From NCBI RefSeq assembly GCF_900108475.1, contig NZ_FNWO01000003.1:272935-336934 (forward strand): DNA of 64,000 nucleotides. The letters are read 5' to 3'. The notes under the pieces were generated by a model, which was not told the origin of the DNA, made no database searches, and was given only the letters and a program-made list of their open reading frames with translations. A program made the translations under genes and the position numbers. Source of the stretch: Magnetospirillum fulvum (GTDB lineage: Bacteria; Pseudomonadota; Alphaproteobacteria; Rhodospirillales; Magnetospirillaceae). Below, one piece after another: positions 27,718 through 39,326 of the stretch (within the stretch, counting starts at the first letter, position 1; each line of letters opens with the position of its first letter).

Positions 27718-28164
27718 TCAGCGCGGCGGCAGCGTCACCACCGAGCACCAATATTCTTCGATCGAGCGTACCACCGAGATAAAACGATCGAGGTCAACCG
27801 GCTTGGTGATGTAGCAATTGGCATGGAGATCGTAGCTGCGCAAAATGTCCTGACCGGCCTGCGAGGTGGTCAGGACCACCACCGGAATGCGGCGGAGTTC
27901 GGGGTCTTCCTTCATCTCGGCCAGAACCTGCCGCCCATCCTTGCGGGGCAAATTGAGGTCGAGCAGGACAAGATCGGGACGGGGGGAATCGGCGTAAACG
28001 CCTTCGTGCCGCAGATAGGCCATCGCCTCGACGCCATCGACCACGACCTTCAAACGGCTGGTCATCCGCCCTTCCTTCAGAGCCTCCTGAGCCAGACGGG
28101 CGTCGCCGGGATTGTCCTCGACCAGAAGAATGTCAAAGGTTTCGGGTGCGTTCCGTTGACTCAA
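27718..28164 (-). CDS. CheY-like single-domain response regulator (Rcp1-type)
   Basis: The 148-aa protein is a lone receiver domain: acidic pair in [12 protein letters not shown], phospho-acceptor Asp69 in [17 protein letters not shown] (Thr) and the conserved Lys in YITKPVDL. The insertion and the C-terminal [11 protein letters not shown] ending are typical of the Rcp1 subgroup that partners bacteriophytochrome-type or PAS kinases. No kinase is adjacent. It is transcribed with the GGDEF-EAL gene downstream, and the gene for an HPt-tailed phosphatase lies upstream in the same direction, so all three may share a phosphorelay. Confidence 0.92.
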   Translation of the reverse strand: MSQRNAPETFDILLVEDNPGDARLAQEALKEGRMTSRLKVVVDGVEAMAYLRHEGVYADSPRPDLVLLDLNLPRKDGRQVLAEMKEDPELRRIPVVVLTTSQAGQDILRSYDLHANCYITKPVDLDRFISVVRSIEEYWCSVVTLPPR

Positions 28165-28323
28165 ATGCTCTCTCCCCGTCCTGCGCGAAAATATCCATTT
28201 GGACTATAATATAAGGCAGGGTCGGTTGGAACCCGCGTTGCCATCGCCCAAGGACGCCCGGCATCCCTCCATCCGACCGGTCGGGAGGGATTAGAAATAA
28301 TCTGGACGAAATCAATTGTAGCG

Positions 28324-29277
28324 TTATGGGGTTTCCGACGCCAGCCGCTCGAGTCGCGTGAAGATCGGCTGGGCCAGCCGCTCCAGTTCCGCCGGACTGG
28401 CCCGCAGGGTTTCCTCTTCCAGACCGCCCAGACGGTCGGCCAGATCGGGTTGACCGAACATCGCGCACTTGCCGCGCATCGCGTGGACGTGATCGGAAAG
28501 GGCGGCGCGGTCGTCGCCCGCCAGTAAGTCGCGCAGAATGTCGCTATCGCGCGCCATTTCCCGCGCGAAGGCGGGTTGCAGATCGGCCAGACCGGGCGGC
28601 GGCCGGTCGAGTCCCAGCAGCGCGGGCAGCTCGCGGTAATCGTCGATGATCCGGTTTGCGCCCAGTTCGGCAACCGGGCCGTGGGCATAACCGAACGAGA
28701 CCGCAACGGTAGCGACTCCCGCTGCCCGCGCCGCCGCGATGTCGTTATAGGAATCGCCCACCATCACCGCCTGCTCCGCCGTGACCCCCAAACTATCGAG
28801 GATCACCTGGATGTGGATCGGGTCGGGCTTTAAGGCCGGGGTGTCGTTGGCCCCGACGACGACATCGAAGAAATCGGCCAGCCCCAGCTTGGCCAGAACC
28901 ACCTTGGTTGCACCGCTCGGCTTGTTGGTGCAGACGGCCAGCGCCAAACCGGCTTCTTTCAGTCGGGTCAGGGTCTCGATCACGGCGGGCCAGGGGCGGG
29001 TCGATTCGGCCGAGCGCGGCTCGTAATCGGCCATGAAGCGGTGCAGCAAGTCCTCGACCGGCAGATCGACCGGTCCGCCGGTGGTCAGGAAAGCCTGCTC
29101 GACCAGGATCGCGGCCCCGCCGCCGACCAGCGCCTTGACCGCATTGGCCGATAGCGGCGCCCGGTCCCATGCGGCCAGCATCCGGTTGACCGCCGCCACC
29201 AGATCCGGCAGCGAATCGATCAAGGTGCCGTCGAGATCGAACAGGACGGCCCGAGGCGGCGAGGTGAGAAGCGACAT
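28324..29277 (-). CDS. gph: Phosphoglycolate phosphatase-like HAD hydrolase fused to an HPt-like domain
   Basis: The 317-aa protein has a complete HAD phosphatase (residues ~8-225): nucleophile motif VLFDLDGTLIDS with Asp14 and Asp16, CTNKPS (motif II), Lys150 region and VGDSYNDIAAARAAG (motif III/IV). This is the pattern of Gph, which dephosphorylates 2-phosphoglycolate. Gph normally ends near residue 225. Here ~90 extra residues form helices with SDHVHAMRGKCAMFG, which fits the histidine-phosphotransfer (HPt) signature H-x-[LM]-[KR]-G with His265 as phospho-site. Genes for a CheY-like and a GGDEF-EAL receiver protein follow. The fusion is seen directly; the HPt function is inference. It is divergent from glmU. 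Confidence 0.85.
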   Translation of the reverse strand: MSLLTSPPRAVLFDLDGTLIDSLPDLVAAVNRMLAAWDRAPLSANAVKALVGGGAAILVEQAFLTTGGPVDLPVEDLLHRFMADYEPRSAESTRPWPAVIETLTRLKEAGLALAVCTNKPSGATKVVLAKLGLADFFDVVVGANDTPALKPDPIHIQVILDSLGVTAEQAVMVGDSYNDIAAARAAGVATVAVSFGYAHGPVAELGANRIIDDYRELPALLGLDRPPPGLADLQPAFAREMARDSDILRDLLAGDDRAALSDHVHAMRGKCAMFGQPDLADRLGGLEEETLRASPAELERLAQPIFTRLERLASETP

Positions 29278-29371
29278 CGAAACCTACCGTAACAAAGATT
29301 GACTTGGCCGGGGGCGACCGTTGTGGCACGTTGCCGCGACTGCCGCAACAGATTGGGTTCACGCCGCTATT

Positions 29372-30715
29372 ATGGCTTCCCGCGCGCTTGCCGTCATCGT
29401 CCTTGCCGCTGGCATGGGCACCCGTATGAAATCCACTTTGCCCAAAGTGATGCATCCTCTGGCCGGTCGGCCGATGATCCGCCATCTGATGGACACGGTG
29501 CATTCTCTTTCCCCCGACCGCGTCGTCGTCGTCGTTGGACCTGACATGGACTCGGTCGGCGCCGCTGTCGCCCCGGTTCCCACCGTGGTCCAGGTCCAGC
29601 GTCTGGGCACCGGCCATGCCGTGGCCCAGGCCCGCGCCGCGTTGGGCGAATTCGACGGCGACGTGATCGTCCTTTACGGCGACACCCCGTTGATTACCGC
29701 CGAGACGCTGCTCCGGCTGTTGGCCGAACGGCGCGGTCCGCGCGATCCGGCGGTGGTGGTGCTGGGCTTCAAGCCCGACAAAGCCAGCGAATACGGACGG
29801 TTGGTGGTCGGGGCCGAAGGGCTGAAGGCAATCGTCGAGTACCGCGACGCCACCCGCGAGCAGCGCGAGAACCCGCTGTGCAATTCCGGGGTGATGGCGC
29901 TGGACGGGCGGCGGATGTGGAGCCTGATCGACCGGATCGACCCCACCACCAACAGCAAGGGCGAATATTACCTGACCGACGCGGTGGCGCTGGCGCGCGC
30001 CGACGGCTGCTGTTGCAGCTTTGTCGAGGGCGAGCAGATCGAACTGCTTGGCGTCAATTCGCGGGCCGAGCAGGCGATCGCCGAAGCGGTGATCCAGGCC
30101 AAATTGCGCGATGCGGCGATGGAGGGCGGCGCGACCCTGATCGACCCGGCCTCGGTGTGGTTCAGTTGGGATACCAAGATCGGCCAGGATGTCGTGATCT
30201 GGCCGCATGTCGTGTTCGGCCCCGGCGTCACGATCGGCAACCGGGTCGAAATTCGCGGCTTCTGTCACTTCGAGGGCTGCTCCGTCGCCGATGGCGCGAC
30301 GCTGGGTCCGTATGCCCGGCTGCGTCCCGGCGCCAACATCGGAGCCTCGGCTCATATCGGCAATTTCGTCGAGATCAAGGCCGCCACCGTCGAGACCGGG
30401 GCCAAGGTCAACCACCTGACCTATATCGGCGATGCCCGCATCGGCGCGGGGGCCAATGTCGGGGCGGGGACGATCACCTGCAATTACGACGGCTTTGCGA
30501 AATCCTTCACCGATATCGGCGCAGGGGCCTTCATCGGCTCGAACAGCGCCTTGGTCGCCCCGGTCAAGATCGGCGACGGCGCGATCGTCGGAGCCGGTTC
30601 GGTCATTACGCGGGACGTCGATCCCGGGGCGCTGGCGGTGGCGCGTGGAGTTCAGGCCGATATTCCCGGCTGGGCCGACACGTTCCGGGATCAGCAGCGC
30701 GGCAAGAAGGGGTAA
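29372..30715 (+). CDS. glmU: Bifunctional UDP-N-acetylglucosamine pyrophosphorylase / glucosamine-1-phosphate N-acetyltransferase
   Basis: The 447-aa protein makes UDP-GlcNAc for peptidoglycan and LPS. The N-terminal uridylyltransferase domain shows VLAAGMGTRMKSTLPKVMHP and GDTPLI. The C-terminal left-handed beta-helix acetyltransferase shows hexapeptide repeats from ~residue 245 and GAGTITCNYDGFAKSFT. I chose ATG 29372, where family homology starts, although the frame is open from 29321. glmS starts six bases after its stop, so the two amino-sugar genes form an operon. Confidence 0.96.
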   Translation: MASRALAVIVLAAGMGTRMKSTLPKVMHPLAGRPMIRHLMDTVHSLSPDRVVVVVGPDMDSVGAAVAPVPTVVQVQRLGTGHAVAQARAALGEFDGDVIVLYGDTPLITAETLLRLLAERRGPRDPAVVVLGFKPDKASEYGRLVVGAEGLKAIVEYRDATREQRENPLCNSGVMALDGRRMWSLIDRIDPTTNSKGEYYLTDAVALARADGCCCSFVEGEQIELLGVNSRAEQAIAEAVIQAKLRDAAMEGGATLIDPASVWFSWDTKIGQDVVIWPHVVFGPGVTIGNRVEIRGFCHFEGCSVADGATLGPYARLRPGANIGASAHIGNFVEIKAATVETGAKVNHLTYIGDARIGAGANVGAGTITCNYDGFAKSFTDIGAGAFIGSNSALVAPVKIGDGAIVGAGSVITRDVDPGALAVARGVQADIPGWADTFRDQQRGKKG

Positions 30716-30721
30716 GCGGGC

Positions 30722-32545
30722 ATGTGCGGTATCGTCGGAATCGTCGGTCGGCAAGATGCCGCGCCCTTGCTGGTCGAAGGGCTTCGGCGGCTGGAATATC
30801 GCGGCTACGATTCTGCCGGGATCGCCACCTTGGTCGAGGGGCGGATCGACCGCCGCCGCGCCGAGGGCAAGCTGGTCAATCTCGAAAATCTGCTGAAGAC
30901 CCAGCCTTTGGGCGGCAGCACCGGGATCGGCCATACCCGCTGGGCCACCCATGGCGTTCCGACCGAGCGCAACGCCCATCCTCACGCCACCTCCCGCGTT
31001 GCGGTGGTTCATAACGGGATCATCGAGAACTTCCAGGAACTGAAGTTGGAACTGACCAAAGCCGGTCAGGTGTTCGAGAGCGATACCGACACCGAGGCGG
31101 TGGCGCAGCTGATCGACCATTTGCTGGCCCAGGGGTTCGAGCCGGTCGAGGCGACCGACCGCGCCCTGGCCCGGCTCCACGGTGCCTTCGCGCTGGGGAT
31201 CATCTTTGCCGGTCGTCCCGAGATGATGATCGCCGCCCGTCAGGGATCGCCGCTGGCGATCGGTTATGGCGAGGGCGAGATGTATCTGGGCTCGGACGCG
31301 CTGGCGCTGGCGCCCTTGACCCGGCGGATCAGCTATCTCGATGACGGTGACCGCGCCGTGATCACCGCCACCACCGTCTCGATCTGCGACCGTGAGGGAC
31401 GCCCGGTCGAGCGCGAGGTGCGCCAGACCAATCTGTCCGGGGCGCTGATCGGCAAGGGACAGCACCGTCACTTCATGTTGAAGGAAATCTACGAGCAGCC
31501 GGAAGTGATCGGCGGCACCTTGAAGACGATGCTGAACCCGGCGGAGCGGACGATCACCTTGCCGCATCTGCCGTTCGATCTGGCCGGGATCGCGCGGGTG
31601 CGGATCATCGCCTGCGGCACCTCCTATTACGCTGGAATGGTCGCCAAATACTGGGTCGAGCAATTGGCGCGGGTTCCGGTCGAGGTTGATATCGCCTCGG
31701 AATTCCGCTATCGCTCGCCGCCGCTCGAAGCGGGCGGTCTGGCGATCTTCATTTCCCAATCGGGCGAAACCGCCGATACCCTGGCCGCGTTGCGCCATTG
31801 CCGCGCCAACGGCCAGCATTGCCTGGCCCTGGTCAACGTCCCGGAAAGCACCATCGCCCGCGAGGCCGACGGTGTGTTGGAGACCCTGGCCGGGCCGGAG
31901 ATCGGCGTCGCCTCGACCAAGGCGTTCACCACCCAATTGACGGTGTTGGCCGGTCTGGCGGTGGCGCTGGGTCGGGCCAAGGGGGCGCTGGATCGTGCCG
32001 CCGAGGCCGAGGTTTGCCGCGCCCTGGCCGAAGTGCCCGCCCGCGTCGCCGATGTGCTGCGTGACGACAGCGCGATCCGCGCCATCGCTCCCTCTGTCGC
32101 CGAAGCCCGCGACGTGCTGTATCTCGGCCGCGGCACCGGCTATCCGATCGCGCTGGAAGGCGCGTTGAAGCTGAAGGAAGTCAGCTACATCCACGCCGAA
32201 GGCTATGCGGCGGGCGAGTTGAAGCACGGCCCGATCGCCCTGATCGACGATTCGGTGCCGGTGATCGTGATCTGTCCGTCCGACGATCTGTACGACAAGA
32301 CCGCCTCGAACGTGCAGGAAGTGGTGGCGCGCGGCGGCCGGGTGATCTTCCTGTCCGACCGGTCCGGCATCGACCGTCTGTCGGCCAAGGTCGCGGCCAC
32401 GATCGAACTGCCTGCGGTGGCGACCTTTGTCGCGCCGCTGCTTTATGCGATTCCGGTGCAGTTGCTGGCCTATCACGTCGCCATCGCCAAGGGCACCGAC
32501 GTCGATCAGCCGCGCAATCTCGCCAAAAGCGTCACGGTCGAGTAA
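30722..32545 (+). CDS. glmS: Glutamine-fructose-6-phosphate aminotransferase (isomerizing)
   Basis: The 607-aa enzyme makes glucosamine-6-phosphate from fructose-6-phosphate and glutamine, the first step towards UDP-GlcNAc. The start MCGIVGIVG exposes the catalytic N-terminal Cys (Cys1 of the mature form). RLEYRGYDSAG and IGHTRWATHG belong to the glutaminase domain. Two SIS domains follow (GTSYYAG, ISQSGETADT, HAEGYAAGELKHGP), and the end DVDQPRNLAKSVTVE is diagnostic. It is cotranscribed with glmU. No glmS ribozyme is present, as expected outside Firmicutes. Confidence 0.97.
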   Translation: MCGIVGIVGRQDAAPLLVEGLRRLEYRGYDSAGIATLVEGRIDRRRAEGKLVNLENLLKTQPLGGSTGIGHTRWATHGVPTERNAHPHATSRVAVVHNGIIENFQELKLELTKAGQVFESDTDTEAVAQLIDHLLAQGFEPVEATDRALARLHGAFALGIIFAGRPEMMIAARQGSPLAIGYGEGEMYLGSDALALAPLTRRISYLDDGDRAVITATTVSICDREGRPVEREVRQTNLSGALIGKGQHRHFMLKEIYEQPEVIGGTLKTMLNPAERTITLPHLPFDLAGIARVRIIACGTSYYAGMVAKYWVEQLARVPVEVDIASEFRYRSPPLEAGGLAIFISQSGETADTLAALRHCRANGQHCLALVNVPESTIAREADGVLETLAGPEIGVASTKAFTTQLTVLAGLAVALGRAKGALDRAAEAEVCRALAEVPARVADVLRDDSAIRAIAPSVAEARDVLYLGRGTGYPIALEGALKLKEVSYIHAEGYAAGELKHGPIALIDDSVPVIVICPSDDLYDKTASNVQEVVARGGRVIFLSDRSGIDRLSAKVAATIELPAVATFVAPLLYAIPVQLLAYHVAIAKGTDVDQPRNLAKSVTVE

Positions 32546-32551
32546 TCCCCG

Positions 32552-32601
32552 TTGCCCCGTGCCCGCTTGGAGGTCTGTGCGTCCAAGCGGGGGCGGGGCA
32601 A
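32552..32601. terminator. Bidirectional terminator-like inverted repeat
   Basis: 20-bp arms (32552-32571 and 32582-32601) match in 18 positions around a 10-nt loop, between convergent glmS and the anf activator gene. The inner ten pairs are perfect. No T run follows. Confidence 0.7.
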
Positions 32602-32618
32602 GGGGAACGTCCGGAGGG

Positions 32619-34244
32619 TTACCGGCGGCGGGGATCGCTGGGGCGGAACGCTTTATAGCTGATACCATGGCGCTCCATGCGCACGCCCAGCATCCGGCGG
32701 GTCAGGCCGAGTTCGTCCGCCGCCGCGCCGATATTGCCGTTGCTGGTCTTCAGCGCCTCGACGATCATTTCATATTCGACGGCATGGATCTTGGCTTCGA
32801 GCGGCATCCGGAACCCGGTGTCGGTTTCGGTCGGGGTTTGCAGCGACGGCGGCAGATCGTAACTGTGGATCACCCCATCTTCGGCCAGGATCAGCGAGCG
32901 CTCGATCACGTTTTCCAGTTCGCGGACATTGCCCGGCCAGTGGTAGCTCATCAGCATGTTGAGCGCCGGGGTCGAGATGCGCTTGATATCCTTGCCGTTC
33001 TCGGCCGCAAAGGTCGAGACGAAATAATCGGCGAGCGTGATCACGTCACTGCCGCGCTCGCGCAGGGGAGGGATGGTGATCGGAAAGACGTTGAGGCGAT
33101 AGTACAAATCCTCGCGGAAGGTACCTTGCTCGACCATTACGGCAAGGTCGCGGTTGGTCGCGGCGATGATCCGGACATCGACCCGCACCGGTTTGCAGCC
33201 GCCGACCCGTTCGAAGGTGCGGGCCTGGAGCACGCGAAGCAACTTGGCCTGCATCGTCAGGCTGAGTTCGCCCACCTCGTCAAGGAAGATGGTGCCGCCG
33301 TCGGCCTGCTCGAAATAGCCCTTGTGCATCATCATCGCGCCGGTGAACGACCCTTTTTCGTGGCCGAACAATTCGCTTTCCGCCAGCCCTTCGGGTAATG
33401 CCGCGCAATTGGCCTTGACGAAGGGGCCTTCGGCATTGGGGCTGTTATAGTGGATCGCGTTGGCGACGAGTTCCTTGCCCACCCCGCTTTCGCCCAGGAT
33501 CAGCACGGTGGCCCGCGTCGTCGCGACCTTGTGAATCAGGGCATAGACCTCCTGCATCGGCTTGGAATTGCCGATGATATTGTCGGGCTTGAAGCGTTGC
33601 TTCAGCGCGCTTTTGAGCAGCCGGTTCTCGGTCTCCAGCCGAACCTTCTCGATATTCTCCATCAGGTACAGTTCGACCGCCGGGGCGATCAACGTCCCGA
33701 TCATCGCCAGCAATTCGACATCTTGTTTCAGCAGGCGGTGATTGAGATAGATCCGCTCGGCACAAATGGTCCCCAGCACTTTCCGCGCCAGCACGATCGG
33801 CACGCAGACGAAGGCGGTCTTGCCCCGCCGCTTGCGGTCGCCATGGGCGCGGGTGCGGTCAAGGAAATCGGGGCTCTGGTCCAGGCGCGGGACGATCACC
33901 GCCTTGCCGGTCTGGACCACCTTGCCGGTGATTCCCTCGCCAGGAGCATAGATACCGCGTCCCTTTTCCTCCTCGGTCAGACCGAAGCTGTCATGGATGA
34001 AGATCGCCTCGGAATGACGGTCGTACAGCATCATGATGCCGCGATGCATCCGCAGACGCTGGCGCATTCCGTCCAGGGTGATCGACATCAGCGTGGCAAG
34101 ATCGGCGTTTTCGGCCAGCACCTTGTTGATCTCGAACAGGATCGGCAAGACGCTGACCCGGCACTCGCCGGTGAAGCAGTGGGTAAATTCCTCGACGGAG
34201 CCGTCGAGGGCGCGGTTGAGAGTAACCGTGTCATCCATGGTCAT
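32619..34244 (-). CDS. anfA: Sigma-54-dependent activator of the Fe-only nitrogenase operon
   Basis: The 541-aa protein has the NifA-family plan: GAF domain (residues ~35-190), AAA+ domain (~220-460; Walker A GESGVGKE, sigma-54 contact loop GSFTGA, Walker [11 protein letters not shown]) and a C-terminal helix-turn-helix ([20 protein letters not shown]). The N-terminus has CFTGEC (C-x4-C). If ATG 34238 is the start, these are Cys21 and Cys26, the positions reported essential in Azotobacter AnfA and thought to bind an Fe-S cluster. Its position, divergent from anfH, and this Cys pair favour AnfA over NifA. It lacks the inter-domain Cys motif of oxygen-sensitive NifA. Confidence 0.9.
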   Translation of the reverse strand: MTMDDTVTLNRALDGSVEEFTHCFTGECRVSVLPILFEINKVLAENADLATLMSITLDGMRQRLRMHRGIMMLYDRHSEAIFIHDSFGLTEEEKGRGIYAPGEGITGKVVQTGKAVIVPRLDQSPDFLDRTRAHGDRKRRGKTAFVCVPIVLARKVLGTICAERIYLNHRLLKQDVELLAMIGTLIAPAVELYLMENIEKVRLETENRLLKSALKQRFKPDNIIGNSKPMQEVYALIHKVATTRATVLILGESGVGKELVANAIHYNSPNAEGPFVKANCAALPEGLAESELFGHEKGSFTGAMMMHKGYFEQADGGTIFLDEVGELSLTMQAKLLRVLQARTFERVGGCKPVRVDVRIIAATNRDLAVMVEQGTFREDLYYRLNVFPITIPPLRERGSDVITLADYFVSTFAAENGKDIKRISTPALNMLMSYHWPGNVRELENVIERSLILAEDGVIHSYDLPPSLQTPTETDTGFRMPLEAKIHAVEYEMIVEALKTSNGNIGAAADELGLTRRMLGVRMERHGISYKAFRPSDPRRR

Positions 34245-34419
34245 TGATCCGCATTCACTCCATTAGCCTGTCCATTCCCAGGGAACGAATACGCAATAGG
34301 TGGGCCATGTCGGACCGATCGCAGGCCCACCGGAATGAATGGTGGCGGCATTTAAATTCAATCACCTACGGTCAATAATTGAGTTGATAAAACTCAATAC
34401 GCCGAAAAGATTTACATAA

Positions 34420-34817
34420 TCGGTAAATTCCGGCGGTGGATTTGACAGAAACGGCCAATCTGCTGATGGGCTGATCGGGTGGGGTCGGCGAACCGGATTC
34501 GGTGCCGAAAGGGGAGGGGCAAGGGGGGCGTCAGCCTCCTAAACGCGGATCGAGAGACGATCTGGATCAATTCACCGTTTCGGTAAATTCGCCTCTTCGA
34601 ATTTGCAGGTTCGGTCTATTCGAACCGACGACATCCCCCCGCAATGGCCGCCGAGCGAAATTTCCCTTTCGGTAAATTTTTTGAGCGGTTTTTCAGTTTC
34701 AGAATAATCCGGTCGCTCGCGCCACATCGTGCCGATCCGCAAAGGCTTGATTTTCAACGATAGCCCCTCGCGGCCGCCGGGCGCGGGGTCGGAGGGGAAT
34801 TTCCCGATCTGTAAATT
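34420..34817 (+). promoter_or_regulatory. Candidate AnfA upstream activator sites (four copies of one motif)
   Basis: TCGGTAAATT occurs at 34420-34429, 34580-34589 and 34669-34678, and the variant TCTGTAAATT at 34808-34817. All are on the same strand in the 680-bp region between divergent anfA and anfH. The first copy is preceded by GATTTAC, giving a partial dyad. The copies sit 30 to 430 bp upstream of the sigma-54 promoter, where enhancer-binding proteins bind. Nothing else gene-like is seen in 34245-34926. Confidence 0.6.
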
Positions 34818-34846
34818 AAAAAATCCTTGGGAATCAATCGGTTGGT

Positions 34847-34861
34847 TGGCACGTGGCTTGC
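34847..34861 (+). promoter_or_regulatory. Sigma-54 (-24/-12) promoter of anfHDGK
   Basis: TGGCACGTGGCTTGC is a consensus-quality -24/-12 element (GG at 34848-34849, GC at 34860-34861). Transcription would start near 34873, leaving a ~55-nt leader to the anfH ATG. Confidence 0.92.
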
Positions 34862-34866
34862 CATAG

Positions 34867-35754
<888 letters not shown>

Positions 35755-35846
35755 CCCCAGCTTAATCGAGCCGTGCATCCGCGCGGGGGCCGGGAAACGG
35801 TGCTGCCTTCCGAAACCCGTCTCCAGTCTCACCGTCCGGCCCTTGA

Positions 35847-37484
<1,638 letters not shown>

Positions 37485-37497
37485 CACGAGGACGATC

Positions 37498-37848
37498 ATG
37501 GAAGACGTGACCAAGACCCGGGTCGAGCAACTGATCGACTACATCATGAAGAATTGCCTGTGGCAGTTCCATTCCCGCAACTGGGACCGCAAGCGCCAGA
37601 ACGAGAACATTATCGGCATGACCACCCGGCTGTTGTGCGGCGAACCGGTCAAGCCCGAGACGCCCGAAGACAAATGCTATTGGGTCGATGCGGTTTGCCT
37701 CGCCGAAGCCTATCGCGCCCGCCATCCCTGGCTGGCGACGTTGGGGGTCGATCAGATCCGCGAGTTGATGGCCAAGCTGCACGAACAGCTCGATTACCAG
37801 ACCATCACCGCCTCGCTCAACGAAGAACTGACCGATCAGCATTATTAG
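37498..37848 (+). CDS. anfG: Fe-only nitrogenase delta chain
   Basis: The 116-aa delta subunit is present only in V- and Fe-nitrogenases and is needed for stable, active dinitrogenase. It has the family opening RVEQLIDYIMKNCLWQFHSR and the conserved DKCYWVDAVCLAEAY. It lies 13 bp after anfD and 13 bp before anfK. Confidence 0.95.
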   Translation: MEDVTKTRVEQLIDYIMKNCLWQFHSRNWDRKRQNENIIGMTTRLLCGEPVKPETPEDKCYWVDAVCLAEAYRARHPWLATLGVDQIRELMAKLHEQLDYQTITASLNEELTDQHY

Positions 37849-37861
37849 GAAGGATTGCTCC

Positions 37862-39250
37862 ATGTCCTGCGAACTGAAACTGAAAGAGCGGATCGGCACC
37901 ATCAACCCGATCTTCACCTGCCAGCCGGCTGGGGCCCAATATGCCAGCATCGGCATCAAGGATTGCATCGGCATCGTTCATGGCGGCCAGGGCTGCGTGA
38001 TGTTCGTCCGCCTGCTGATCTCGCAGCATCTGAAGGAAAGCTTCGAGATTGCCTCGTCCTCGGTCCACGAGGACGGGGCGGTGTTCGGCGCGCTGAACCG
38101 CGTCGAGGAAGCGGTCGACGTGCTGTTGATGCGCTATCCCCACGTCAAGGTGATCCCGATCATCACCACCTGCTCGACCGAGGTGATCGGCGACGACGTC
38201 GATGGCGTCGTCACCAAGCTGGAGGAAGAGCTGCTTCAGGTGAAGTATCCCGACCGCGAGGTCCACCTGATCCCGATCCACACCCCCAGCTTCGTCGGCA
38301 GCATGGTCAGCGGCTATGACGTCGCCGTCCGCGATTTCGTCAAGTACTTCGCCAAGAAGGACAAGCCCAGCTTCAAGATCAATCTGATCACCGGCTGGGT
38401 CAATCCGGGCGACGTCACCGAGCTGAAGAGCCTGCTGGCTGCGATGGAGATCGAAGCCAATGTGCTGTTCGAGATCGAAAGCTTCGACTCGCCGCTGATG
38501 CCCGACAAGAGCGCGGTGTCGCACGGCTCGACCACGATCGAGGATCTGATCTCGACCGCCGACGCCCAGGGCACGATCGCACTGAACCGCTATGAGGGCG
38601 GCAAGGCGGCCAAGTTCCTGGAAAAGCGGTGGGACGTTCCGGCGATCATCGGGCCGACCCCGATCGGCATCCGCAACACCGACACTTTCCTCCAGAACCT
38701 GAAGACGATGACCGGTAAGCCGATCCCCGACTCGCTGGTGCGTGAGCGTGGTATCGCCATCGACGCGATCACCGATCTGACTCACATGTTCCTTGCCGAC
38801 AAGAAGGTGGCGATCTTCGGCAATCCCGATCTGGTGATCGGGCTGGCGGAATTCTGCCTCGACCTCGAGATGAAGCCGGTTCTGCTCCTGCTCGGCGACG
38901 AGAATGCCGAGTACGAGAACGATCCCCGGATCAAGGCGTTGCAGGAGGGCGTCGATTTCGACATGGAAATCATCGCCAACGCCGATCTGTGGGAACTGGA
39001 AGACCGCATCAAGAACAAGGGTCTCGAACTCGATCTGATCCTCGGTCATTCCAAGGGACGCTTCGTCGCGATCGACAACATGATCCCGATGGTCCGGGTC
39101 GGCTTCCCCACCTATGACCGCGCCGGTCTCTATCGCTATCCGGTGGTCGGCTACAAGGGCGCCACCTGGCTGGCCGAGCAGATGGCCAACGCCCTGTTCA
39201 CCGACATGGAATACAAGAAAAACAAGGAGTGGATCCTGAACGTCTGGTAA
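37862..39250 (+). CDS. anfK: Fe-only nitrogenase beta chain
   Basis: The 462-aa subunit completes the hexameric dinitrogenase. P-cluster Cys ligands are seen in NPIFTCQPAGAQYAS, VHGGQGCVMFVR and IITTCSTEVIGDD. The end, EYKKNKEWILNVW, is typical of AnfK/VnfK. GGAAGGA lies 5 bases upstream of ATG 37862. Maturation genes (nifB, nifE, nifN, nifV and so on) are not in the window, so cofactor assembly must depend on loci elsewhere. Confidence 0.96.
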   Translation: MSCELKLKERIGTINPIFTCQPAGAQYASIGIKDCIGIVHGGQGCVMFVRLLISQHLKESFEIASSSVHEDGAVFGALNRVEEAVDVLLMRYPHVKVIPIITTCSTEVIGDDVDGVVTKLEEELLQVKYPDREVHLIPIHTPSFVGSMVSGYDVAVRDFVKYFAKKDKPSFKINLITGWVNPGDVTELKSLLAAMEIEANVLFEIESFDSPLMPDKSAVSHGSTTIEDLISTADAQGTIALNRYEGGKAAKFLEKRWDVPAIIGPTPIGIRNTDTFLQNLKTMTGKPIPDSLVRERGIAIDAITDLTHMFLADKKVAIFGNPDLVIGLAEFCLDLEMKPVLLLLGDENAEYENDPRIKALQEGVDFDMEIIANADLWELEDRIKNKGLELDLILGHSKGRFVAIDNMIPMVRVGFPTYDRAGLYRYPVVGYKGATWLAEQMANALFTDMEYKKNKEWILNVW

Positions 39251-39326
39251 GGCCCGCTGCCTTCGGGGCGGCGGCCAGAGACGGTTGCCGCCCCGCTTGT
39301 TTCCGTAACCCGTCGGGAGGGGTCCG

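Noticed and set aside
32552..32601. A riboswitch or ribozyme after glmS
   Set aside because: It is a simple inverted repeat downstream of the gene between convergent genes; a glmS ribozyme would lie upstream.
28793..32668. A 1291-codon open frame on the minus strand across glmU and glmS
   Set aside because: It is antisense to two full-length enzymes with complete motifs. High GC at third codon positions makes long antisense frames common here. Its sequence is low-complexity Arg/Gly/Asp/His-rich.
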